From: Streptomyces huiliensis
GTDB taxonomy: Bacteria; Actinomycetota; Actinomycetes; Streptomycetales; Streptomycetaceae
Assembly: GCF_020037025.1 (NCBI RefSeq)
Contig: NZ_JAIQLH010000056.1
Span: 1 to 64,000 of the forward strand
DNA length: 64,000 nucleotides
Reading direction: 5' to 3'
Below, in pieces: positions 16,461 through 25,318 of this stretch; positions within the stretch are counted from its first letter, which is position 1; the number at the start of each line of letters is the position of its first letter. The translations under genes were made by a program, and so were the position numbers. A model generated the notes under the pieces. It made no database searches. It saw nothing but the letters and a program-made list of their open reading frames with translations, and was not told the DNA's origin.

Positions 16461-17813
16461 TCACCCGGTCGTCGAACGAGCCGGATCCGCTTCGGCCTCC
16501 GCCTTCCCGTGCGCCGCTTCCGTCTCACCGGTCTCGGATGCCCGGACCCCCGCCCGCCGGTTCCACTGGGCCGGGATCTCGCGCCGGTTGAACCGGACGA
16601 GCGCACTCCAGCCGCGTGCCGCCGTCCGCCCCACCGCGCCGCCCGCACACACCAGGAAGGCCGTCGGCAGGAACACGGCGTCCGCGAAGACCATCACCAG
16701 GGAGAAGAAGGGCAGCCCCAGCAGCACCGCGATCCCCAGGTGCTCCGCGATCATCGCCACCACCAGGACGTTCTTCACCCTGCGGTTGATCAGCGTGAAG
16801 GGGAAGGCCGCCTGGACCGCCACCGTGCCGTAGCTGAGCAGCAGCACCACGACGCCGCTGGCGGCGAGCGCGTGCGACAGGCTCGGCCAGGGGGAGAAGT
16901 AGTCGAGGTGCAGGGGGTAGTAGAGCGCGCTGCCGTCCTGCCAGAGCGAGCCCTGCACCTTGTACCAGCCGGCCGCGCCGTAGATCAGGCAGACCTCGGC
17001 GAGTATCGCCAGCAGGGCGGCGTTGTGGATCAGGTGCCCGAACGCGGCCATGACCGCGCGCGGTTCGGTGCCGCCGTACCGTCGCACGGCCCACCAGAGC
17101 CCGTGCCCGCTCCACAGCGCCCACAGCAGCGCGGCCCAGCCGATGCCGGGGACCGGCCCGTGCGCGGTCCAGGAGAGCCGGGCGTCGGCGGCCGTCGTCG
17201 CGAAGGCCAGCGCGAGGCCGCAGACCGTCCACAGCACGATCCCGGGGACGTCCCGGTCCTTGCCCTCCTCCGTCAGCGCGGTGCCCGGAGCCGACTCGTC
17301 CGGTGCCGTGCCGCCCGGGCCGGCGGCCGCGCGACGTCTGGCACGCCGGGCGTCCAGCGACCACACCTGCCCGCAGCGGGTGAACACCATGTAGATCGCC
17401 ATCAGGTGCAGGACGTTGTCCCCGCCGTCGCCGACGAAGACGCTGCGGTTCTGCAGCGACAGCAGGCCGATCATGTAGAGGACGGACATGGTCCTGGTCC
17501 GCCAGCCGAGCATCAGCAGCAGGGCCGAGACCATCGCCAGCAGGTAGACCAGCCGGAACCACCAGCCGCTGTCGGACCACATGAGCACCGTGAAGGCGCC
17601 GTTGTCGTCCGTCAGCCGCCGGGCGAGGTCCCAGCTCCAGGGGGCGTCGGGGCCGTACAGCTCCTGGCTGTTGACCCACTCGCGGGCCAGGAAGAACAGC
17701 CAGGTGAAGGAGAACCCGATCCGGATCAGGGCGGTCTGGTACGGGCCGAGGGAGCTGCCGGTGACCCGCGCGTAGGCGTCCGACCAGGCGGTACGTACGG
17801 AGGAGACGCTCAC
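16461..17813 (-). CDS. HTTM domain membrane protein (gamma-carboxylase-like)
   Basis: A 450-residue polytopic membrane protein of the HTTM family, related to the membrane part of vitamin K-dependent gamma-glutamyl carboxylase. Hydrophobic helices are clear (ALIRIGFSFTWLFFLAREW; LLAMVSALLLMLGW; NAALLAILAEVCLIYGAAGWYKVQG). A His/Asp-rich loop (NVLHLMAIYMVFTRCG) and YYPLHLDYF are family hallmarks. Start GTG 17813 overlaps the stop of the DUF5819 gene (GTGA). HTTM proteins in bacteria are uncharacterised; the pairing suggests the two act together in the membrane. Confidence 0.8.
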   Translation of the reverse strand: MSVSSVRTAWSDAYARVTGSSLGPYQTALIRIGFSFTWLFFLAREWVNSQELYGPDAPWSWDLARRLTDDNGAFTVLMWSDSGWWFRLVYLLAMVSALLLMLGWRTRTMSVLYMIGLLSLQNRSVFVGDGGDNVLHLMAIYMVFTRCGQVWSLDARRARRRAAAGPGGTAPDESAPGTALTEEGKDRDVPGIVLWTVCGLALAFATTAADARLSWTAHGPVPGIGWAALLWALWSGHGLWWAVRRYGGTEPRAVMAAFGHLIHNAALLAILAEVCLIYGAAGWYKVQGSLWQDGSALYYPLHLDYFSPWPSLSHALAASGVVVLLLSYGTVAVQAAFPFTLINRRVKNVLVVAMIAEHLGIAVLLGLPFFSLVMVFADAVFLPTAFLVCAGGAVGRTAARGWSALVRFNRREIPAQWNRRAGVRASETGETEAAHGKAEAEADPARSTTG

Positions 17814-18499
17814 CGGACGCGCACCACCTTCAGGTCGTCGGACTCGACCCGCCACCAGGCGAGCTCACGCCGCACCGGGTCGCCGGTCTGGCCCTTGCTC
17901 CAGGGCGGCGGTGCGACGTTCGAGGTCAGCGAGCGGAGCTGGACGCGTTCGAGGTCGCCCGGCTCGCGGTCGAGGTCGATCCGGGAGACGGCGATCCGGC
18001 GCAGGTACTCCTCGGCGAGCGGGCTCCGCTTGCCCAGCGGCCGGCCCTGGTCGTCGTGCCAGGCGAGGTAGAAGTCCCAGGCGCGACGGAGCTGGTTCTG
18101 CCGTGCGTGGCTCGGGAGGGGGTTGTGGAGGATGGCGGCGCCGTCCTGGGCGGAGAGGTCGGTCCACGGGGTGACCCTGACCTCGCCGTCGGGGGCACGT
18201 ACCTGGGCGCGGGCCTGGACGTGGATGTTCTGCTGGAGCGGGTTGGGCGCGAAGAACTTCCAGTTCTGTTCGAACTCGGGCAGGACGTAGTCGGCGATGG
18301 TCGACGAGTGCTGCTTGCTGACCGTGTTCGGCGGCGCCACATGCAGAAACATCATGCCCAGGTGCACCACTGTCACCACGGCGACGGTGAGGGCGCCGAG
18401 CGCGATGGCGCAGCGGGCGGGCCGGGACAGCCCGGCGGGTGCGGCCGGAGCCCGTTCACCGGCGCCGTCCTTCCGCTCGCGTCCGTCGTCCGTGTCCAT
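17810..18499 (-). CDS. DUF5819 family single-pass membrane protein
   Basis: A 229-residue protein with one N-terminal membrane helix (AIALGALTVAVVTVVHLGMMFL) and an extracytoplasmic domain. The motif FEQNWKFFAPNPLQQ is typical of DUF5819 and of proteins encoded next to HTTM genes. It is the first gene of a two-gene operon and overlaps the HTTM gene by four bases. No enzymatic residues can be named. Confidence 0.75.
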   Translation of the reverse strand: MDTDDGRERKDGAGERAPAAPAGLSRPARCAIALGALTVAVVTVVHLGMMFLHVAPPNTVSKQHSSTIADYVLPEFEQNWKFFAPNPLQQNIHVQARAQVRAPDGEVRVTPWTDLSAQDGAAILHNPLPSHARQNQLRRAWDFYLAWHDDQGRPLGKRSPLAEEYLRRIAVSRIDLDREPGDLERVQLRSLTSNVAPPPWSKGQTGDPVRRELAWWRVESDDLKVVRVR

Positions 18500-18844
18500 G
18501 TACGCCCCGTTTTCCGCTCGTCGATCGCGCGCGGACGCCTTCCGCGCACCCGAACGGTACCGACCCGGACGCGGACGACGCAGCGGCCATAAGACCTTCG
18601 TCCCACCGACCGGCCCTCGCAGGGCCCACCGTCAGGGGTCCCGGCACCCGTCCCGTAGGGGTCGCGAGGCGGCCCCCCGCTGTTGTCCACAGCCGGTGAC
18701 AGCCGGTTATCCACAGGCTTGACACCGCTCCGGGGCCACCTCAACATTGAACCGAACGATCGGTCGGTTGGCCCGGAAGCCTCTCCCTTCCCCGAGCCGC
18801 CGACCCGGCGTTCACGCGTTCACATCGGACGAGGGGGCATCGGC
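18500..18844 (+). promoter_or_regulatory. paaA promoter region with TetR operator and two perfect DnaA boxes
   Basis: This 345-base region has no gene. A perfect -35 TTGACA lies at 18719-18724 and a plausible -10 (CAACAT/AACATT) 17-18 bases later. AACCGAACGATCGGTCGGTT at 18750-18769 is an 18/20 palindrome that would cover the transcription start, so the regulator should act as a repressor. Upstream, TTGTCCACA (18683-18691) and TTATCCACA (18707-18715) are consensus DnaA boxes in the same orientation, 24 bases apart. Confidence 0.75.
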
Positions 18845-19885
18845 ATGACCACGACGGCACCGGAAACGGTGGACAGGGCGGCTCTGGAGGCGGTGTTCGA
18901 CGCCGCGGTGGCCGCCGACGAGCGCATCGAGCCGCGGGATTGGATGCCCGACGCCTACCGCACCACCCTCATCCGGCAGATAGCCCAGCATGCCCACTCC
19001 GAGATCATCGGCATGCAGCCCGAGGCCAACTGGATCACCCGGGCCCCGTCGTTGCGGCGCAAGGCCATCCTCATGGCCAAGGTCCAGGACGAGGCCGGCC
19101 ACGGCCTCTACCTCTACAGCGCCGCCGAGACCCTGGGCGTCGGCCGGGACGAGCTGCTGGACAAGCTGCACGCAGGCCGCCAGCGCTACTCCTCGATCTT
19201 CAACTACCCCACCCTGACCTGGGCCGACGTCGGCGCCATCGGCTGGCTCGTGGACGGCGCGGCCATCACCAACCAGGTCCCCCTCTGCCGTTGCTCCTAC
19301 GGCCCGTACGCGCGCGCCATGATCCGCGTCTGCAAGGAGGAGTCGTTCCACCAGCGCCAGGGGTACGAGCTGCTGCTCGCCCTCAGCCGCGGCACCGAGG
19401 CACAGCACGCCATGGCCCAGGACGCGGTGGACCGCTGGTGGTGGCCGTCGCTGATGATGTTCGGCCCGCCCGACGGCGAATCCCCGCACTCCGCCCAGTC
19501 CATGGCCTGGAAGATCAAACGGCACTCCAACGACGAACTGCGCCGCCGCTTCGTCGACATCTGCGTCCCGCAGGCCGAGTCCCTCGGCCTCACCCTCCCC
19601 GACCCCGACCTGCGGTGGAACGAGGAGACCGGGCACTACGACTTCGGCCCGATCGACTGGGACGAGTTCAACGAGGTCCTGCGCGGCAACGGCCCGTGCA
19701 ACGAGCAGCGGCTCGCCCGCCGCCGCGAGGCCCACGAGGAGGGCGCCTGGGTACGGGAGGCCGCCGCCGCGTACGCCGCCAAGCACGCTCCCGCCCCCGG
19801 CCCGGGCGGCGGCACCCCGCACCCCACCCCCGAGCGCGGGACCGCCGCGTCCGGCCCCACCGAGCACCCGGAGGCGATGGCATGA
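18845..19885 (+). CDS. paaA: 1,2-phenylacetyl-CoA epoxidase subunit PaaA
   Basis: The catalytic alpha subunit of the multicomponent phenylacetyl-CoA epoxidase, 346 residues. The di-iron four-helix core is visible: [41 protein letters not shown] and [15 protein letters not shown] supply the carboxylate/His ligands. It starts at ATG 18845 with AGGGGG eight bases upstream. It is first of paaABCDE; its stop overlaps paaB. Oxygen and NADPH-derived electrons from PaaE convert phenylacetyl-CoA to the ring epoxide. The last 40 residues are a Pro/Gly-rich tail. Confidence 0.95.
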   Translation: MTTTAPETVDRAALEAVFDAAVAADERIEPRDWMPDAYRTTLIRQIAQHAHSEIIGMQPEANWITRAPSLRRKAILMAKVQDEAGHGLYLYSAAETLGVGRDELLDKLHAGRQRYSSIFNYPTLTWADVGAIGWLVDGAAITNQVPLCRCSYGPYARAMIRVCKEESFHQRQGYELLLALSRGTEAQHAMAQDAVDRWWWPSLMMFGPPDGESPHSAQSMAWKIKRHSNDELRRRFVDICVPQAESLGLTLPDPDLRWNEETGHYDFGPIDWDEFNEVLRGNGPCNEQRLARRREAHEEGAWVREAAAAYAAKHAPAPGPGGGTPHPTPERGTAASGPTEHPEAMA

Positions 19886-20169
19886 CCGGCACCGACTGGC
19901 CGCTGTGGGAGGTGTTCGTCCGCAGCAGGCGCGGCCTCTCGCACACCCACGCCGGCAGCCTGCACGCCCCGGACGCGCGGATGGCCCTGCGCAACGCCCG
20001 GGACCTGTACACCCGGCGGTCCGAGGGCGTCTCGATCTGGGTCGTGCCCTCCGACGCCATCACCGCCTCCTCGCCGGACGAGAAGGACCCCTTCTTCGAG
20101 CCGGCCGGCGACAAGGCGTACCGCCACCCGACGTTCTACGAGATCCCCGAAGGGGTGCGGCACCTGTGA
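19882..20169 (+). CDS. paaB: 1,2-phenylacetyl-CoA epoxidase subunit PaaB
   Basis: Ninety-five residues, the usual PaaB length. [24 protein letters not shown] and [22 protein letters not shown] are the family signature. PaaB bridges PaaA-PaaC subcomplexes. ATG 19882 overlaps the paaA stop (ATGA) and its own stop overlaps the paaC GTG, showing coupled translation. Confidence 0.95.
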   Translation: MTGTDWPLWEVFVRSRRGLSHTHAGSLHAPDARMALRNARDLYTRRSEGVSIWVVPSDAITASSPDEKDPFFEPAGDKAYRHPTFYEIPEGVRHL

Positions 20170-20921
20170 CCCCCGCGACCACCCCGACCACCCGTGCCTC
20201 CGCCGGGCCCGTGCCCGTCCCGGCCGCCCTCGCGCTCGGCGACGACGCCCTGGTCCTCGCCCACCGGCTGGGGGAGTGGGCGGGGAGCGCCCCCGTCCTG
20301 GAGGAGGAGGTCGCGCTCGCCAACATCGCCCTCGACCTGCTCGGCCAGGCCCGCACCCTGCTCTCGCTCGTCGGCGACGAGGACGAACTGGCCTACCTCC
20401 GCGAGGAACGCGCCTTCCGCAACGTCCAGCTCGTCGAGCGCCCCAACGGGGACTTCGCGCACACCATCGCCCGGCAGCTCTACTTCTCCGCCTACCAGTA
20501 CCTGCTGTACGCCCGGCTCGCCGAGGGCGACGGGCCGTTCGCCCCGCTGGCGGCGAAGGCCGTCAAGGAGGTCGCCTACCACCTCGACCACGCCGAGCAC
20601 TGGACACTGCGGCTCGGCGACGGAACGCCCGAGAGCCACGAGCGGATGCGCCGGGCCCTGGACGCCCTGTGGCGGTACACGGACGAGCTGTTCCGGCCGG
20701 TGGAGGGCCTGGACGGCGTCGACCCGGCCGCCCTGCGCGAGGCGTGGACGGACCGCGTCGGAGGGACCCTCCGGCAGGCGACGCTGGAGCTCCCCACCGG
20801 GCCGGCGTCGGACGCCTGGACCGCGGGCGGCGGACGCCAGGGCGTCCACACCGAGCCCTTCGGCCGCATGCTCGCCGAGATGCAGCACCTCCACCGCAGC
20901 CACCCGGGGGCGTCATGGTGA
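20166..20921 (+). CDS. paaC: 1,2-phenylacetyl-CoA epoxidase subunit PaaC
   Basis: A 251-residue non-catalytic beta subunit with the ferritin-like fold of PaaA. Conserved segments are RLGEWAGSAPVLEEEVALANIALDLLGQA, NGDFAHTIARQLYFSAYQ, EVAYHLDHAEHWTLRLGDGT and the C-terminal EMQHLHRSHPGA. It starts at GTG 20166, overlapping the paaB stop (GTGA). PaaC stabilises PaaA in the epoxidase. Confidence 0.95.
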   Translation: MTPATTPTTRASAGPVPVPAALALGDDALVLAHRLGEWAGSAPVLEEEVALANIALDLLGQARTLLSLVGDEDELAYLREERAFRNVQLVERPNGDFAHTIARQLYFSAYQYLLYARLAEGDGPFAPLAAKAVKEVAYHLDHAEHWTLRLGDGTPESHERMRRALDALWRYTDELFRPVEGLDGVDPAALREAWTDRVGGTLRQATLELPTGPASDAWTAGGGRQGVHTEPFGRMLAEMQHLHRSHPGASW

Positions 20922-21445
20922 CCGGCTCCGTGCCCCCGCCCCGGGCCGCCGGCCGGCCGACGCCCCTGGAGGAGCGGCTGCGCGCGCTGGCCGGCGCCGT
21001 CCCCGACCCCGAGCTGCCCGTCATCTCGCTGGAGGAGCTCGGCGTCCTGCGCGACCTGCGCGTCACCGCCCCCGGCCGGGTGGAGGTAGACCTCACCCCC
21101 ACCTACACCGGCTGCCCCGCCGTCGAGGCCATGTCCGCCGACATAGAGCGCGCCCTGCACGCCGAGGGAGTCGCCGACGTCGAGGTCCGCACCGTGCTCT
21201 CGCCACCCTGGACCACCGACGCGATCAGCGCCGAGGGCCGGCGCAAGCTCGCCGAGCACGGCGTCGCCCCGCCCCGGCCCTCCGGGCCCGGCGGCCCCGT
21301 CCCGGTACAGCTCGCCATCCGCTGCCCGCACTGCGGCTCCACGGACACCACGCTGCTCAGCCGCTTCTCCTCCACCGCCTGCAAGGCCCTGCGCCGCTGC
21401 GACGCGTGCCGCGAGCCCTTCGACCACTTCAAGGAGTTGCACTGA
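20915..21445 (+). CDS. paaD: Phenylacetate-CoA oxygenase assembly protein PaaD
   Basis: A 176-residue MIP18/DUF59-type protein: VPDPELPVISLEELGVLRDL and PTYTGCPAVEAMSADIERAL. The C-terminal four-cysteine zinc-ribbon-like segment reads CPHCGSTDTTLLSRFSSTAC...CDAC. PaaD is thought to help Fe-S cluster maturation of the epoxidase reductase PaaE. ATG 20915 or GTG 20918 could start it; both overlap the paaC end. The stop shares a base with the paaE ATG (TGATG). Confidence 0.93.
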   Translation: MVTGSVPPPRAAGRPTPLEERLRALAGAVPDPELPVISLEELGVLRDLRVTAPGRVEVDLTPTYTGCPAVEAMSADIERALHAEGVADVEVRTVLSPPWTTDAISAEGRRKLAEHGVAPPRPSGPGGPVPVQLAIRCPHCGSTDTTLLSRFSSTACKALRRCDACREPFDHFKELH

Positions 21446-22539
21446 TGGCAGCGGCCCGCCACGGCACCTTCCACCGCCTGCGGGTGGCGTCCGTCGAACC
21501 GCTCACCGACGACGCGGTCGCCGTGACCTTCACCGTCCCCGCCGGGGTCCGCGCCGCCTTCCGCCACGCCCCCGGCCAGCACCTGACCGTGCGCCACACC
21601 GTCCAGGGTGTTCTTCAAGGCGCCGAGATACGCCGCACCTACTCCGTCTGCGGGGAGGCCCCCGGCCCCGACGGGCCGAGCACCCTGCGGGTGGGCGTCC
21701 GGCTGGTCGACGGCGGCGCGTTCTCCACCTACGCCTTCAAGGAACTGCGGGCGGGGGACGAGCTGGAGGTGATGACGCCGGCGGGCCGGTTCGTCCTGGA
21801 GCCGCGCCCCGGGCACTTCGCCGCGATCGTCGGCGGCAGCGGGATCACTCCCGTCCTGTCCATCGCGACGACCCTGCTCGCCCGCGAGCCGGCGGCCCGC
21901 TTCACCCTCATACGCAGCGACCGCACGACGGCGTCCACGATGTTCCTGGAGGAGGTCGCCGACCTCAAGGACCGCTATCCCGGCCGGCTCCAGGTCGTCC
22001 AGACCCTCTCCCGGGAGGAGCAGCAGGCCGGCCCGGCCTCGGGGCGGCTCGACGAGCGGCGGCTGACCGGCCTGCTGCCCGCGCTGCTCCCGGTCGGCTC
22101 GGTGGACGGCTGGTTCCTCTGCGGCCCACACGGGCTGGTCCTGGCCGCCGAGCGGGCGCTGAGCGGCCTGGGAGTGCCCCGGGACCGCGTCCACCAGGAG
22201 ATCTTCCACGTGGAGGACGGCCCGGCCGCCCCGGCCCCGCCCCGGTCCGCCACCGCGCCCGCCCGCGGCACGGTCACGGCCACGCTGGACGGCCGCGGCG
22301 GCCGATGGCCCGTCCGCGAGGGCGATTCCCTGCTGGAGGCCGTCCTGCGCAACCGCCCCGACGCGCCCTACGCCTGCAAGGGCGGCGTCTGCGGAACGTG
22401 CCGGGCGTTCCTGGTCTCCGGCGAGGTGCGCATGGACCGCAACTTCGCCCTGGAGGACGACGAACTGTCGGCGGGCTACGTCCTGGCCTGCCAGTCGCGG
22501 CCGGTGACGGAGGAGGTGGAACTGGACTTCGACCGCTGA
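21445..22539 (+). CDS. paaE: 1,2-phenylacetyl-CoA epoxidase reductase PaaE
   Basis: A 364-residue NADPH reductase. It has an N-terminal FAD domain (RRTYSV, the FAD-binding RxYS), a NAD(P) domain (IVGGSGITPVLS; WFLCGPHGLV) and a C-terminal plant-type [2Fe-2S] ferredoxin domain. The cluster cysteines are in YACKGGVCGTCRAFL and VLACQS. It passes electrons from NADPH to the PaaA di-iron centre. It is the last gene of the paaABCDE operon. Confidence 0.95.
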   Translation: MAAARHGTFHRLRVASVEPLTDDAVAVTFTVPAGVRAAFRHAPGQHLTVRHTVQGVLQGAEIRRTYSVCGEAPGPDGPSTLRVGVRLVDGGAFSTYAFKELRAGDELEVMTPAGRFVLEPRPGHFAAIVGGSGITPVLSIATTLLAREPAARFTLIRSDRTTASTMFLEEVADLKDRYPGRLQVVQTLSREEQQAGPASGRLDERRLTGLLPALLPVGSVDGWFLCGPHGLVLAAERALSGLGVPRDRVHQEIFHVEDGPAAPAPPRSATAPARGTVTATLDGRGGRWPVREGDSLLEAVLRNRPDAPYACKGGVCGTCRAFLVSGEVRMDRNFALEDDELSAGYVLACQSRPVTEEVELDFDR

Positions 22540-22907
22540 GCAGCGGGCCCGGCGTCGCGTCCGCGAGGGGCCCGGAGACGGATCACGCACCCGCCCGGCC
22601 ACCGGCCGCCGGGACCGTGCACCGGCGACGCACGGGGGCGACCGACCACGCCGGCTTCGGCCCGCCGGGTTCACCCCGCGACGCGGCCCCCGAACGCCCG
22701 GGACCGCGGCCGTCGGCGACGGCAGGCTCGTTCACCGGAACGGCGAGGCTGCCCTGGGCGGTCCGCCGGCCGGACGGCCTCCGGCCGCGCCCCAGGGCCC
22801 GGCCGCCCGAGCCACGCGCGGCGCGAACCGAGTGCCGCGCGAACCAAGCGTCGCTCGGGCCACGCGCCACGCGGACCACGCGCCACGTGGACCACGCCCC
22901 GACAGGC
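22540..22907. other. Intergenic region with degenerate CGCG(C)CACG-type repeats
   Basis: No convincing gene lies between the convergent paaE and rhodanese stops. From about 22,815 the sequence becomes a degenerate repeat of CGCGCGAACC / CGCCACGCGGACCA-like units. The related repeat 23281-23405 lies on the other side of the rhodanese gene. No clear terminator was found. Confidence 0.5.
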
Positions 22908-23255
22908 TCAGATCACCGCACCCGGCCCGCCGCCGTTCGCCACCACGGGACGGCCCGCGGCCTCCCATGCCTGCATGCCGCCGCCGACGTTCACCGCGTC
23001 CATGCCCTGCTGCACCAGGTAGGCGGTCACCTGGGCCGAGCGGCCGCCGGAGCGGCAGATCACGTTGATCCGCCCGCCGTCGGGCGCCCGCTCCGTGAGC
23101 TCGCCGAATCGCGCGGCGAACTCGCTCATCGGGATGTGCAGGGCGGCCTCGGCGTGCCCGGCCTCCCACTCGTCGGCCTCGCGCACGTCCAGCAGGAAGT
23201 CGTCGGCCGCGAGCGCGCCGACCTCGACCGTGGGAACCCCGGAACCAAACATCAT
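22908..23255 (-). CDS. Single-domain rhodanese-like sulfurtransferase
   Basis: A 115-residue rhodanese domain: FLLDVREADEWEAGHAEAALHIPMSEF, the active-site loop ICRSGGRSAQVTAYL (catalytic Cys followed by SGGRS) and VNVGGGMQAWEAAGRPV. Such proteins move sulfane sulfur from a persulfide on the cysteine to an acceptor; the acceptor is unknown here. It is downstream of the J-domain gene on the same strand but separated by a repeat-filled spacer. Confidence 0.88.
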   Translation of the reverse strand: MMFGSGVPTVEVGALAADDFLLDVREADEWEAGHAEAALHIPMSEFAARFGELTERAPDGGRINVICRSGGRSAQVTAYLVQQGMDAVNVGGGMQAWEAAGRPVVANGGGPGAVI

Positions 23256-23280
23256 GCGTCCGACGCTACCCGACCTTCCG

Positions 23281-23405
23281 CACTACCCGGCCCTCCGCAC
23301 TGCCCGCCCCCGCACCGCTCGACCTTCCGCACCACGCGACCCCCGCACCACGCGGCCCCCGCACTACGCGGCGGCCCCGGACCACGCGGCGGCCCCGGAC
23401 CACGC
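23281..23405. repeat. Degenerate tandem repeats between J-domain and rhodanese genes
   Basis: Some seven units of 15-19 bases resembling CCCCGCACCACGCGGC follow one another, the last two nearly identical (CGGCGGCCCCGGACCACG). No coding potential was seen. Confidence 0.7.
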
Positions 23406-23409
23406 CGCC

Positions 23410-24210
23410 CTACCCGGCCAGCGAGGCCAGCCGGGTCTCGCGCTCGGCGATCTGCGCCAGCAGCCCGCCCGCGATCTCGTCGAGGAGCCCGTCGGGGTCC
23501 TCCGGCGCCATCTTGATCATGGCGCCGATCGCCGAGGACTCCAGCTCGGCGGCCAGCTCGGCGAGCAGCTCCTTGCGCCGGGCCAGCCACTCCAGCCGCG
23601 CGTAGAGCTCCTCGGCCCGGTCCGGCCGGCGCTGCCCGGGGACGGGCCCGGCGGCCCACTCCTCGGCCAGGGCGCGCAGCCGCTCCTCGTCCCCCGCCGC
23701 GTAGGCCTCGTTGACCCGGACGACGAACTCCTCGCGCCGCCGCCGCTCCGCCTCGTCCGTGGCCAGGTCCGGGTGGGCCCGGCGGACCAGGTCGCGGTAC
23801 GCCTTGCGGGCCGCGTCGCTGGGCCGGACGCGCTCGGGCGGCCGGACCCGCTGCCCGGTGAGCATGGCGCTCGCCTCGGGCGACAGCCCGTCGGAGTCCA
23901 TCCACCCGCCGAGCAGTTCCTCGACGTCCGGCATCGGCTGCACCAGCGCCCGCGCCTCGCGCGCCCGCTTCAGGTCGTCCGGGTCGCCGGAACGGGCGGC
24001 GACGGCCTCGGCGATCCTCGCCTCCAGTTCGTCCAGCCGCCCGTACAGCGGGCCGAGCCGCTGGTGGTGCAGCCGGGAGAAGTTCTCCACCTCCACCCGG
24101 AACGTCTCCACCGCGATCTCGAACTCGATCAGCGCCTGCTCGGCGGCCCGCACGGCCCGCTCCAGCCGCTCGGTGCCCGGTTCGGCCGGCACGTCGGTCT
24201 CCGGATTCAT
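23410..24210 (-). CDS. J-domain-like protein with long N-terminal coiled coil
   Basis: A 266-residue acidic, largely helical protein. Residues about 10-95 form heptad-rich helices (LERAVRAAEQALIEFEIAVETFRVEVENF). Near residue 140 the segment KAYRDLVRRAHPDLATDEAE contains the HPD tripeptide of DnaJ J-domains, followed by VVRVNEAYAAGDEERLRAL. The C-terminal 80 residues are again helical. It may recruit a DnaK-type chaperone; partners are unknown. ATG 24210 and GTG 24213 are adjacent start candidates without a clear ribosome binding site. Confidence 0.75.
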   Translation of the reverse strand: MNPETDVPAEPGTERLERAVRAAEQALIEFEIAVETFRVEVENFSRLHHQRLGPLYGRLDELEARIAEAVAARSGDPDDLKRAREARALVQPMPDVEELLGGWMDSDGLSPEASAMLTGQRVRPPERVRPSDAARKAYRDLVRRAHPDLATDEAERRRREEFVVRVNEAYAAGDEERLRALAEEWAAGPVPGQRRPDRAEELYARLEWLARRKELLAELAAELESSAIGAMIKMAPEDPDGLLDEIAGGLLAQIAERETRLASLAG

Positions 24211-24248
24211 CACCCGCCCAGCCTACGAGCTCCGGGCCCCCTCCCGCC

Positions 24249-25289
24249 TCAGACGCCGACGGCTTCCTCCATCTCCTCCTCGGCCTCGGGGCCGGCACCG
24301 GAAGCCCGCTCCGCCGCCCGTACCCCGCGCCGGTGCTCCACCGCCCACGCGGCCCCCAGCACGGCGAGCCCCACGACCAGCCAGACCGCCAGCGTGGCCA
24401 CATGGCCGCCCAGCCCGGAGTGGCCGAAGTAGACGAGGCTGCGGGTGCCCTCCACAAAGCCGGCGCCGTTCCAGAAGCCGTGCAGCCCGGCGAAGAACCC
24501 GTTCTGCAGCTCGGGCCGGAAGACGCCGCCGGCGCTGGTGAAGTTGAGCATCACGAACAGCACCATGACGCCGAGCGTGGTCCACCGCTTGAGGAAGGTG
24601 TGCAGTCCGGTGCCGACGAACAGCACGCCGGCCGAGTACAGCCACGACAGGCCCCACAGCCCCCACAGCCCGTGGTCCACCAGGCCGAACACAGGCCCCG
24701 CCAGCACCACACCGATCACGCTGACCACCAGCGAGGTGGCGGCGGCCAGCACCGCCCGTATCCGCAGCGCCAGCGCCCCGCCGGCCCCGCCGATCACGGC
24801 GACCGAGGCGTAGGAGCCGATGCTGAGCGCGACCAGCAGGAAGAAGATGCCCTGCCCGGTCGGGTCGCCCTCGGAGGGCGGCACCACGTCCGTCACCTTC
24901 AGCGGCGCGCCCTCCCGGGCCGCGACGGGCGTGAACACCTTCTGCACCGCCGAGGCCGTGGTGTCCGAGCCGGCCGAGGCGATCAGCAGCTCCGGCGCCC
25001 GCCGGTCGGGGACGTAGGCGCCGAAGACGTCCTGGTCCTTCAGCTCCCGCACGGCCTCCGCGCGGTCGGCCACCGTGTGGACGGACAGCTTGTCGCCGGC
25101 CCGCTGCCCGATCGCCCCGGCCAGCCGCTCGGCGCTCGGACCGGAGCCGACGACCGCCACCGGCAGTTCGTGCGGCGACGGGTCGGCGAAGGCGCCGAGG
25201 TAGGCGAGCCCCATGCCGACGCACATCAGCAGCGGCGTGAGCAGGTGGGTCAGTACATGCCGGAGCGCGGCGCGCGTCGCGGGCTTCAT
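24249..25289 (-). CDS. ABC-2 / YhgE-Pip-like multipass membrane protein
   Basis: A 346-residue membrane protein with one N-terminal helix (LLTPLLMCVGMGLAYLGAF), an extracytoplasmic domain of about 120 residues, then five to six helices (GIFFLLVALSIGSYASVAVIG; VLAAATSLVVSVIGVVLAGPVFGL; TLGVMVLFVMLNFTSAGGVF; VATLAVWLVVGLAVLGAAWAV). This layout is that of ABC-2-type permeases of the YhgE/Pip group, often exporters. ATG 25289 is chosen because GGAGAGG sits about seven bases upstream. No ATPase gene is adjacent. It is divergent from a MarR regulator that probably controls it. Confidence 0.7.
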   Translation of the reverse strand: MKPATRAALRHVLTHLLTPLLMCVGMGLAYLGAFADPSPHELPVAVVGSGPSAERLAGAIGQRAGDKLSVHTVADRAEAVRELKDQDVFGAYVPDRRAPELLIASAGSDTTASAVQKVFTPVAAREGAPLKVTDVVPPSEGDPTGQGIFFLLVALSIGSYASVAVIGGAGGALALRIRAVLAAATSLVVSVIGVVLAGPVFGLVDHGLWGLWGLSWLYSAGVLFVGTGLHTFLKRWTTLGVMVLFVMLNFTSAGGVFRPELQNGFFAGLHGFWNGAGFVEGTRSLVYFGHSGLGGHVATLAVWLVVGLAVLGAAWAVEHRRGVRAAERASGAGPEAEEEMEEAVGV

Positions 25290-25318
25290 CGGCACCCCTC
25301 TCCAGGATGGTTGGCTTA

